A stretch of 34,809 nucleotides of DNA from Devosia sp. (GTDB lineage: Bacteria; Pseudomonadota; Alphaproteobacteria; Rhizobiales; Devosiaceae). A model generated the notes under the pieces. The model searched no databases and was not told the origin of the DNA. It worked only from the letters and a program-made list of their open reading frames with translations. The DNA is taken from positions 1 through 34,809 of the forward strand of contig NZ_JAUYGL010000214.1 in the NCBI RefSeq assembly GCF_030689745.1. Reading direction: 5' to 3'. Positions 17,053-23,279 of the stretch are shown here, piece after piece (within the stretch, counting starts at the first letter, position 1; each line of letters starts with the position of its first letter). A program made the position numbers and the translations under genes.

Positions 17053-18003
17053 TCAGGCTGACAATTCGGCGACGAAGGCATCGATATCGGCCGGCGTGCC
17101 AACGGCGGTGGCAATGGCCTCACCATTGATCCGCTTGGCCAAGCCGGTCAGCACCTTGCCGGTGCCCAGTTCGGCCAGGTGGGTGACCCCGCCAGCGCCG
17201 GTGAGCCAGGTTACGCTCTCGGTCCAGCGCACGACGCCGGTCACCTGTTCGACGAGGCGTTGCCGAATCTCGTCAGGATCGGAAATCGGGGTCGCCAGTA
17301 CGTTGGCGACCAGCGGCACGACCGGGGCATTGACCGTCACTTCGGCAAGGGCCGCCGCCATGGCTTCGGCGGCGGGCTGCATGAGCGAGCAATGGAAGGG
17401 TGCGCTCACCGGCAGCAGCAGAGCGCGCTTGGCGCCCCTGGCCTTGGCAATCTCAAGAGCCCGTTCGACTGCGGCAGTGGCGCCGGAGATCACAACCTGG
17501 CCGGGTGCGTTGTCATTGGCGACGTCGCAGACGTCGTCGCCTGCAGCCTCGGCCGCCACGGCACGGGCGGTGGGCAGATCCAGGCCCAGCAGCGCGGCCA
17601 TGGCGCCGTGCCCGACCGGGACGGCCTTCTGCATGGCCTGGCCGCGCGTCTTGAGCAGGCGCGCCGCATCAGACAGCGAGAAGCTGCCGGCTGCACAGAG
17701 CGCCGAATATTCTCCCAGCGAGTGGCCGGCAACATAGGCGGCATGATCGGCCAGCCGAATTCCCCTGGCCTCGAGCACCCGCACGACGGCCAGGCTGACG
17801 GCCATCAAGGCCGGCTGGGCATTTTCGGTGAGACGCAGGATGTCGTCGGGGCCCTCAAACATGATGGCCGACAGACGCTGACCAAGGGCCTCGTCAACCT
17901 CCTGAAACACCAGGCGGGCCTCATGATAGGCCGCAGCCAGATCCTTGCCCATGCCGACGGCCTGACTGCCCTGGCCGGGAAATGTGAATGCGCGCTTGGT
18001 CAT
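17053..18003 (-). CDS. fabD: Malonyl-CoA:ACP transacylase
   Basis: The 316-residue product loads malonyl groups from CoA onto ACP. The GQGSQ motif is at residues 10-14. The nucleophile elbow GHSLGEYSAL places the catalytic serine at S95. The catalytic histidine is H204 in SAPFHCSLM, and the conserved NAPGQVVISG segment (about residues 165-174) is present. A GGAG ribosome site precedes the ATG by 8 nt. It is the first gene of the - strand fab cluster and is divergent from the ribosomal-protein operon. Confidence 0.96.
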   Translation of the reverse strand: MTKRAFTFPGQGSQAVGMGKDLAAAYHEARLVFQEVDEALGQRLSAIMFEGPDDILRLTENAQPALMAVSLAVVRVLEARGIRLADHAAYVAGHSLGEYSALCAAGSFSLSDAARLLKTRGQAMQKAVPVGHGAMAALLGLDLPTARAVAAEAAGDDVCDVANDNAPGQVVISGATAAVERALEIAKARGAKRALLLPVSAPFHCSLMQPAAEAMAAALAEVTVNAPVVPLVANVLATPISDPDEIRQRLVEQVTGVVRWTESVTWLTGAGGVTHLAELGTGKVLTGLAKRINGEAIATAVGTPADIDAFVAELSA

Positions 18004-18060
18004 GCAGGTTCTCCAGGGTAGCAGTAAGACAGGCTCCTAAGCGGCTGTCCAGTTGCGCGG

Positions 18061-18089
18061 CGTTTGCCTCGGGGGTGCGGCGCTGTCAA
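18061..18089 (-). promoter_or_regulatory. Candidate fabD promoter
   Basis: On the - strand a perfect TTGACA (18084-18089), within CTTGACA as preferred in alphaproteobacteria, is followed after 17 nt by CAAACG (18061-18066), a poor -10. It lies about 60 nt upstream of the fabD ATG. The -35 is convincing but the -10 is not. Confidence 0.3.
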
Positions 18090-18119
18090 GGCAAGGCGGC
18101 CGTTTGGCCCAGTTTTGCC

Positions 18120-18147
18120 TTGCTTCGGGCTTGTTCATATCTTATAG
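18120..18147 (+). promoter_or_regulatory. Candidate rpsF operon promoter
   Basis: TTGCTT (18120-18125) and TTATAG (18142-18147) are spaced by 16 nt in the most AT-rich part of this divergent region. Initiation here would give a leader of about 170 nt, long enough for the autoregulation usual in ribosomal-protein operons. Confidence 0.35.
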
Positions 18148-18181
18148 CCGCGCCAGCAATTCGTTTGGCCGGGGGCTGAAC

Positions 18182-18223
18182 GGAGGGTCTGCGTTTGCAG
18201 ATAGGACGTGTTGTCCGGCCTCC
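18182..18223 (+). promoter_or_regulatory. Possible structured leader RNA of the rpsF operon
   Basis: GGAGG (18182-18186) can pair with CCTCC (18219-18223), enclosing two small hairpins: CTGC-GTTT-GCAG (18189-18200) and GGAC-GTGTT-GTCC (18204-18216). The result would be a compact three-way junction. S6:S18-binding leader RNAs are known upstream of rpsF in many bacteria. Whether this is one of them cannot be decided from a single sequence. Confidence 0.3.
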
Positions 18224-18326
18224 CGTGTTCCCGCTCTTTGCAAGACTGCTTTGATGCCCTTCCCGGTTTCAAGGAGGCTCCGCGCCAGGTGATTGCAGTG
18301 TTTGAACCACGAAGGAAGGCGCATTC

Positions 18327-18713
18327 ATGGCCCTTTACGAACATATCTACCTGGCACGCCAGGACGTTTCCCAGCAGCAGGTTGAAGAACTGACCACTGC
18401 ACTGACTGACATCCTCGCCACTGGCGGCGGCAAGGTCACCAAGAATGAATACTGGGGCCTGAAGGGTCTCTCCTATCGCATTCGCAAGAACCGCAAGGCG
18501 CACTACACGCTGCTCAACATCGATGCGTCGCCGGCGGCGGTTGCTGAAATGGAACGCCAGATGCGCATCAATGAAGACATCCTGCGCTTCATGACCGTCC
18601 GCGTGGACGAGCATGAAGAAGGCCCGTCTGCAATGATGGCAAAGCGTGACCGCGATGACACCCGCCCCGATCGTGGTGGCTTCAGCGGCGAACGCCGCCC
18701 GCGCCGTTTCTAA
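18327..18713 (+). CDS. rpsF: 30S ribosomal protein S6
   Basis: The 128-residue product is S6, which pairs with S18 on the platform of the 30S subunit. It has the usual start ([13 protein letters not shown]), the [14 protein letters not shown] strand and the [21 protein letters not shown] helix-strand. The C-terminal tail is long, charged and arginine-rich (from about residue 105), as is common in alphaproteobacteria. A strong ribosome site, AAGGAAGG (18312-18319), sits 7 nt before the ATG. It is first of three genes in the S6-S18-L9 operon. Confidence 0.97.
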   Translation: MALYEHIYLARQDVSQQQVEELTTALTDILATGGGKVTKNEYWGLKGLSYRIRKNRKAHYTLLNIDASPAAVAEMERQMRINEDILRFMTVRVDEHEEGPSAMMAKRDRDDTRPDRGGFSGERRPRRF

Positions 18714-18731
18714 GAACAGGACCCATACGCT

Positions 18732-18986
18732 ATGGCAATCAAAGACCTCACAACCGCCCAAGCCCGCCGTCCTTTCCAGCGTCGTCGCAAGACCTGCCCG
18801 TTCTCGGGCGAAGGTGCGCCAACGATCGACTACAAGGATGTGCGTCTGCTCTCGCGCTATGTTTCCGAGCGCGGCAAGATCGTCCCAAGCCGCATCACGG
18901 CCGTTTCGGCCCTGAAGCAGCGTGAACTGGCCCGCGCCATCAAGCGCGCCCGTTTCATCGGCATCATGCCCTACGCCGTTTCGTAA
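18732..18986 (+). CDS. rpsR: 30S ribosomal protein S18
   Basis: The 84-residue basic product is S18, the partner of S6 in the 30S platform. The N-terminal [13 protein letters not shown] segment, the central [19 protein letters not shown] helix and the C-terminal [18 protein letters not shown] block are all typical. The single cysteine is C22. It begins 18 bp after rpsF and is intact. A conspicuous perfect hairpin follows 6 bp after its stop. Confidence 0.97.
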   Translation: MAIKDLTTAQARRPFQRRRKTCPFSGEGAPTIDYKDVRLLSRYVSERGKIVPSRITAVSALKQRELARAIKRARFIGIMPYAVS

Positions 18987-18992
18987 GAAACT

Positions 18993-19020
18993 GTTCGGGC
19001 TGGCTGCGGCCAGCCCGAAC
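18993..19020 (+). terminator. Perfect 12-bp stem-loop between rpsR and rplI
   Basis: Arms 18993-19004 and 19009-19020 are perfect reverse complements with a 4-nt loop (TGCG). The stem is followed by ATTGTC rather than a U-run. It could act as an attenuator or an RNase processing or stabilising element that sets S6/S18 against L9 levels. Strong pairing is directly visible; the role is inferred. Confidence 0.5.
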
Positions 19021-19127
19021 ATTGTCGATCCGACACGCTGTGCCTCATCCGCACAAAGTTGGGGCGGCCGGAATGGTCCGGCGCTCCTAACCGTCCTTGA
19101 GACGGGACAGCCACAAGGAATTTCCAC

Positions 19128-19700
19128 ATGAAAGTCATTCTTCTCGAGCGTATCGCCCGTACGGGTTCGATCGGCGACGAAGTCACAGTGAAGGACGGCT
19201 TTGCCCGTAACTTCCTGCTGCCCCAGGGCAAGGCGCTGCGCGCCACCGAATCCAATCGCAAGAAGTTTGAAGCCGAACGCGCCAATATCGAAAAGCGCAA
19301 TGAAGAGCGCCGCAACGCCGCCACCGGCATTGCCGAAGGCCTGAACGGCGCCACCGTGACGATGATCCGTCAGGCCGGCGAGACCGGCCAGCTCTACGGT
19401 TCGGTCGCCGCACGCGATATCGTGGAAGCGCTGGCTGCAGACGGTTTCTCCGTGCAGCGCAGCCAGGTTGACCTGCTTGATCCGATCAAATCGGTTGGCC
19501 TGCACACCGTTGCCCTGAACCTGCATGCTGAAGTTGCCGTGACCATCACTGTCAACGTCGCCCGTTCAGCCGACGAGGCCACTCGCCAGGTTGCCGGCGA
19601 AGACGTGACCGTCACCGTGTATGAAGACGATGTCGATGGCGATTTCGCCGCCGGCCAGAAGGATGCCAAGCAGGACGACCGCTTCGACGACGAAGCGTAA
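19128..19700 (+). CDS. rplI: 50S ribosomal protein L9
   Basis: The 190-residue product is L9, which binds 23S rRNA at the base of the L1 stalk and helps keep the reading frame. The N-terminal domain [13 protein letters not shown], then [16 protein letters not shown], is the classic L9 signature. A long helix (about residues 42-75) and the C-terminal domain follow. The tail beyond about residue 150 is acidic ([17 protein letters not shown]) and longer than in E. coli, as in other alphaproteobacteria. The ribosome site AAGGAA (19115-19120) is 7 nt upstream. The gene is separated from rpsR by 141 bp and is followed by a strong terminator. Confidence 0.96.
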   Translation: MKVILLERIARTGSIGDEVTVKDGFARNFLLPQGKALRATESNRKKFEAERANIEKRNEERRNAATGIAEGLNGATVTMIRQAGETGQLYGSVAARDIVEALAADGFSVQRSQVDLLDPIKSVGLHTVALNLHAEVAVTITVNVARSADEATRQVAGEDVTVTVYEDDVDGDFAAGQKDAKQDDRFDDEA

Positions 19701-19725
19701 AACCCCGGCGATCCAATAGATCCAG

Positions 19726-19756
19726 AGAGGCCGGGCATCTCGCCCGGCCTCTTTTT
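19726..19756 (+). terminator. Rho-independent terminator of the rpsF-rpsR-rplI operon
   Basis: An 11-bp GC-rich stem (19726-19736 with 19742-19752) and a 5-nt loop are followed at once by a T-run (19752-19756, then GTTT). It lies 26 bp after the rplI stop. This is the most textbook intrinsic terminator in the window. Confidence 0.9.
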
Positions 19757-19895
19757 GTTTCAGCGAAGGCCGCGACTCGCCCGCATTCTGGTACCCTCCC
19801 CAAAGCAAGCTTAGGGCCGTCATAATCCCCGCTGTTCACAGAGTTAACCGCAGCGGATATGAAGGCTCACCAATCGCTCATTGGCGGGCCGTTTG

Positions 19896-19905
19896 GAATC
19901 GACTC
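19896..19905 (+). promoter_or_regulatory. Tandem GANTC (CcrM-type) methylation sites upstream of dnaB
   Basis: GAATC (19896-19900) and GACTC (19901-19905) abut each other about 50 bp before the dnaB start. GANTC is the target of the cell-cycle methyltransferase CcrM found throughout most alphaproteobacteria, and its methylation state can affect promoters. The sites are directly visible; a regulatory role is inferred. Confidence 0.4.
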
Positions 19906-19919
19906 CGGCCACGTGACGG

Positions 19920-19934
19920 TTAAGACACGTTAAC
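19920..19934 (+). promoter_or_regulatory. CtrA-like TTAA pair upstream of dnaB
   Basis: TTAA (19920-19923), six bases, then TTAAC (19930-19934) resembles the CtrA box TTAA-N7-TTAAC but is one base short in spacing. The second half lies inside a perfect 10-bp palindrome (ACGTTAACGT, 19927-19936). It ends about 20 bp before the dnaB start codon. Confidence 0.3.
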
Positions 19935-19953
19935 GTTTTACCCGAGGGGACCC

Positions 19954-21438
19954 ATGGCAGAGATTGCACGACTGCATCCGACCGAAGACAAGTCGTTTCG
20001 TCTCGCCCCACACAATGTGGAGGCCGAGCAGGCGCTGTTGGGTGCAATCCTGCTGAACAATGACGCGTTTTACCGCGTTTCGGACTTTCTCGAGCCGATC
20101 CATTTTTACGAACCGATTCACCGCGACATCTATGAGCTGGCCGGCAAGATCATCCGGGCCGGCAAATCGGCTGACCCCACCACCATCAAGACGCATCTGC
20201 CCGACCAATTGCTGCCTGAGGTGACGATGGCGCAGTATCTGGCGCGGTTGGCGGCGGAAGCCACCACGGTGCTCAACGCGGCTGATTACGGCCAGGCGAT
20301 CTATGATCTGGCGATTCGGCGCAATCTGATCCTGGTCGGCGAAGAGATGGTGCAGGTCGCCTACGAATCCGAAGTGGAGATGACCCCCAACAAGCAGATC
20401 GAGAAGGTGGAAGGCGAGCTGTTCCAGCTGGCAGAGAAAGGCCGCTATGATGGCGGCTTTCTGAACTTCTCCACGGCGCTCAGCGCCTCGATCCAGATGG
20501 CCGGCGAAGCCTATCAGCGTGACGGGGGCCTGTCGGGCGTGGCCACGCTGCTGGACGACCTGGACCGGCAAATGGGCGGATTGCAGCGCTCCGATCTGAT
20601 CGTTCTGGCGGGTCGCCCGGCCATGGGCAAGACCTCGCTGGCGACCAATATTGCGTTCAACATTGCCAAGTCCTGGAAGTCAGAGGTTCAGCCGGACGGA
20701 CATCTCAAGACCACCAATGGCGGCATTGTCGGCTTTTTCAGCCTGGAAATGAGCTCGGAGCAGCTGGCCACCCGTATCCTGGCAGAGCAGGCGGAGATTT
20801 CCTCGTCTGACATCCGCCGCGGTCGCATTCACGACAGCCAGTTTTCCAAGCTGGTCGATGTCAGCAATATGATGAGCAAGATCCCGCTCTATATCGATGA
20901 TACCGGCGGCATCAGCGTGGCCCAGCTGGCGGCGCGGGCGCGCCGGCTGAAGCGGCAGAAGGGCCTTGATTTTCTCGTCGTCGACTATCTGCAGTTGCTC
21001 AGTGGATCAAGCAAGGCATCGAGCCAGAACCGCGTGCAGGAACTGACTGAAATCACCACCACCCTCAAGGCGCTGGCCAAGGAACTGGAAGTGCCTATCG
21101 TCGCACTGTCGCAGCTGTCCCGGCAGGTGGAGTCGCGCGATGACAAGCATCCGCAGCTTTCGGATTTGCGCGAATCGGGCTCTATCGAGCAGGACGCCGA
21201 CGTGGTGCTGTTCGTGTATCGCGAAGAATACTACTTAAAGAACAAAGAGCCTAAAGAAGGCACGCCAGAGCACATGGCCTGGCAAGGGGAAATGGAACAG
21301 GTGCACGGTAAGGCCGAAGTCATTATTGCCAAGCAGCGCCATGGCCCCACGGGTACGGTGCAATTGAGCTTTGAGGCGCAGTACACGCGCTTCGGCAATC
21401 TGGCGCGTGCCGACTACCTGCCCGAACGTATGGAATAG
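19954..21438 (+). CDS. dnaB: Replicative DNA helicase DnaB
   Basis: The 494-residue product is the hexameric replicative helicase that unwinds DNA ahead of the fork and recruits primase. The N-terminal helical domain begins with APHNVEAEQALLGAIL (about residues 18-33). A linker runs to about residue 170, and the RecA-like ATPase domain follows, with Walker A GRPAMGKTS at 220-228, a FSLEMSSEQLATR motif and Walker B DFLVVDYLQLL. The later motifs SQLSRQVESRDDKHPQLSDLRESGSIEQDAD and KQRHGPTG are intact, and no intein is present. The upstream 200 bp contain TTAA and GANTC sites. alr begins 2 bp after the stop. Confidence 0.97.
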   Translation: MAEIARLHPTEDKSFRLAPHNVEAEQALLGAILLNNDAFYRVSDFLEPIHFYEPIHRDIYELAGKIIRAGKSADPTTIKTHLPDQLLPEVTMAQYLARLAAEATTVLNAADYGQAIYDLAIRRNLILVGEEMVQVAYESEVEMTPNKQIEKVEGELFQLAEKGRYDGGFLNFSTALSASIQMAGEAYQRDGGLSGVATLLDDLDRQMGGLQRSDLIVLAGRPAMGKTSLATNIAFNIAKSWKSEVQPDGHLKTTNGGIVGFFSLEMSSEQLATRILAEQAEISSSDIRRGRIHDSQFSKLVDVSNMMSKIPLYIDDTGGISVAQLAARARRLKRQKGLDFLVVDYLQLLSGSSKASSQNRVQELTEITTTLKALAKELEVPIVALSQLSRQVESRDDKHPQLSDLRESGSIEQDADVVLFVYREEYYLKNKEPKEGTPEHMAWQGEMEQVHGKAEVIIAKQRHGPTGTVQLSFEAQYTRFGNLARADYLPERME

Positions 21439-21440
21439 GC

Positions 21441-22571
21441 ATGGCGCTGACGTCTGGCCTTGGCGGGCAACTCAGTATCGATCTTGGGGCACTGGCCCGG
21501 AACTGGCGGGCCCTGGACAAGGTCAGCGCCGGCGCGCTGACGGGCGCCGTGGTCAAGGCCGATGCCTATGGTACGGGCATCACGGTGGCCAGCAAGGCGC
21601 TGCATGCTGCCGGCGCGCGGTTCTTCTTCGTGGCGACGCCCGATGAAGGCATGGCGGTGCGTGCTGCCGTGCCGGACGCCCATATCTTCGTGATGAACGG
21701 GCTCTATCCGGGCGCGGCCAATCTCTACATTCGCCAGAACATGATGCCGGTGCTCAGTTCGGTGGCCATGCTTGAAGAATGGCTGGCCAAGTGCATGGAG
21801 CGCAATGAGGCCTATCCGTCGGCATTTCATTTTGACACCGGTATCAACCGGCTCGGCTTCCGGCTCAATGAGGCGGGGTTCGTACGCGAACGCATCGCCG
21901 CACTGGGCTATGCACCGCAAATGCTGATGAGCCATCTGGCCTGCGCCGACCAGGCCAACCATGAGAAGAACCGGACGCAATTGGCGCTGTTCGGCTCGGT
22001 GATGACGCAGTTCCCCGGCATTCCAGCCTCACTGGCCAATTCGGCCGGGCTGATGAGCGGGCGCGACTATCATTTCCAAATGGTGCGACCCGGTATCGCG
22101 CTCTATGGCGGGCGGGCGGTGATCGGCCGCAAGAACCCGATGGCCACGGTGGTGACGCTGCATGTGCCGATCCTGCAGGTCAAGGAAGCGCGGACCGGCG
22201 AGACCGTGGGTTATGGCGCGACCTATAATCTGGCACGCGACAGCCGGCTGGCCATCATCGGCCATGGCTATGCCGACGGGTTTTTCCGCAGCCTGTCGGG
22301 CACCAATGCGCGGCCTGGCGGCAAAGTCGCGATCCGCGGCAAATTGTGCCCGGTGATCGGGCGCGTATCGATGGACCAGATGGTGGTGGACATTACCGAG
22401 CTGGGTGCCGACATCCCGAATCCGGGAGAGGGCGCTGAAGTGCTCGGTCGCCATATCAGCATTGATGATCAGGCCGATGCGGCGGGGACGATCGGCTACG
22501 AAGTGCTGACATCGCTCAAGGGCCGCTATAACCGCAATTACGTAGGCGACGGCAATCTACCGCCGGAGTAG
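21441..22571 (+). CDS. alr: Alanine racemase
   Basis: The 376-residue PLP enzyme converts L-alanine to D-alanine for peptidoglycan. The PLP lysine is K39 in AVVKADAYGTG. The GINRLGFR motif and the conserved HLACAD segment follow in the barrel. The opposite-face catalytic tyrosine is in the VGYGATY motif. The C-terminal beta domain includes IIGHGYADGF, then VIGRVSMDQMVVDIT. Length is normal. It starts 2 bp after dnaB, so the two are almost certainly cotranscribed. Constitutive Alr and catabolic DadX are similar in sequence; the lack of a nearby D-amino-acid dehydrogenase favours the biosynthetic role. Confidence 0.95.
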   Translation: MALTSGLGGQLSIDLGALARNWRALDKVSAGALTGAVVKADAYGTGITVASKALHAAGARFFFVATPDEGMAVRAAVPDAHIFVMNGLYPGAANLYIRQNMMPVLSSVAMLEEWLAKCMERNEAYPSAFHFDTGINRLGFRLNEAGFVRERIAALGYAPQMLMSHLACADQANHEKNRTQLALFGSVMTQFPGIPASLANSAGLMSGRDYHFQMVRPGIALYGGRAVIGRKNPMATVVTLHVPILQVKEARTGETVGYGATYNLARDSRLAIIGHGYADGFFRSLSGTNARPGGKVAIRGKLCPVIGRVSMDQMVVDITELGADIPNPGEGAEVLGRHISIDDQADAAGTIGYEVLTSLKGRYNRNYVGDGNLPPE

Positions 22572-22579
22572 CGGGGCGC

Positions 22580-23116
22580 ATGACCACCTTCATCATCCTG
22601 CTGCGGGCGATCGGGCCGATTACCCACAAGATCATGTCGATGGCGCAGTGGCGGGATGCCGTGGCAACAGCTGGTTATGGCGATCCGCAGACCTATGTGG
22701 CGACCGGCAACATGGTCGTGGGCAGCGACAAGGCAATGACCGAGGTCACCAGGGACATGAATGCGGTGGTCCGCGATCTCGGGCTGGGGCCGGGCAATGT
22801 GGCGGTGGTGCGCAAGGCGGCGCAACTGAACAAGCTTATCAAGGCCAATCCCTTCCCGGGCGCAGCGGAGGATCGGCCCAGCGAACTGGCCGTCTATTTC
22901 TTTGCCGGGGTACGGCCGGATTTTTCCTGGCTGGAGAACTATGACGGGCCGGAGCGCATCCATGTCGAGGGGACGCATCTGCTGGTGGATTATGCCGGGC
23001 GCGGGGCGCTGAGCCCGCGCCTGCCGGGGCTAATCGAGAAGCGCTCGGGAACGGTGACGGCACGCAACTGGAATACGGTTCGCGGGCTTGCGCAGCGGGC
23101 GACCGGGCGGAAGTAG
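22580..23116 (+). CDS. DUF1697 domain-containing protein
   Basis: The 178-residue product matches the DUF1697 family. The N-terminal pattern TTFIILLRAIGP, then MAQWRDAVATAGYGDPQTYVATGNMVV, matches the family's LLRGIN...L..LG....TYIQSGNVVF signature. Later the RPSELAVYFF strand and the C-terminal NWNTVRGLA motif (equivalent to RNWNTV) are present. The usual glycine/asparagine-rich loop after ILLRAI is altered here. The function is unknown. It begins 8 bp after alr and probably belongs to the dnaB-alr transcript. A 163-bp gap with candidate radA control elements follows. Confidence 0.85.
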   Translation: MTTFIILLRAIGPITHKIMSMAQWRDAVATAGYGDPQTYVATGNMVVGSDKAMTEVTRDMNAVVRDLGLGPGNVAVVRKAAQLNKLIKANPFPGAAEDRPSELAVYFFAGVRPDFSWLENYDGPERIHVEGTHLLVDYAGRGALSPRLPGLIEKRSGTVTARNWNTVRGLAQRATGRK

Positions 23117-23207
23117 CGACCGAACATCGGGACTCCCGGCCCCCTGCCGGCCTCCCTCATCACAGGGGAAGTGGCGGCCGGTGGCTGTGAGAAGATAGAG
23201 CAAGTTA

Positions 23208-23222
23208 GTTCCTCTTTTGTTC
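23208..23222 (+). promoter_or_regulatory. Candidate LexA box upstream of radA
   Basis: GTTC (23208-23211), seven bases of CTCTTTT, and GTTC (23219-23222) match the direct-repeat SOS operator GTTC-N7-GTTC described for alphaproteobacterial LexA. A third GTTC (23225-23228) follows and falls in the candidate -35. The box is intergenic, 58 bp before the start of a recombination gene. The match is exact in the eight fixed positions; LexA binding is inferred. Confidence 0.45.
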
Positions 23223-23251
23223 TTGTTCGCATAGAGTGGATCGGCTAGGCT
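23223..23251 (+). promoter_or_regulatory. Candidate radA promoter
   Basis: TTGTTC (23223-23228) and TAGGCT (23246-23251) are spaced by 17 nt and would start transcription about 22 nt before the radA start codon. The -35 directly abuts the LexA-like box. The -10 is weak. Confidence 0.3.
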
Positions 23252-23279
23252 TTTCCATTCGTAATGTAGAGACCCAGCC

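Larger units (their letters stand above)
18004..18326. other. Divergent intergenic region between fabD and rpsF (323 bp)
   Basis: This region holds no gene I can support. It contains candidate promoters for fabD (- strand) and for the rpsF operon (+ strand), and a leader of roughly 170 nt before rpsF with foldable elements at 18182-18223. A 463-codon - strand reading that crosses it also runs antisense to three ribosomal-protein genes and was rejected. Confidence 0.6.

Noticed and set aside
18135-19526. A 463-codon open reading frame on the - strand
   Set aside because: It is antisense to rpsF, rpsR and part of rplI, which have strong ribosome sites and family matches. It shows no domain of its own.
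23117-23279. Possible small gene or RNA between the DUF1697 gene and radA
   Set aside because: No open frame with a start and ribosome site was found. The notable content is the GTTC repeats and a candidate promoter, reported separately.
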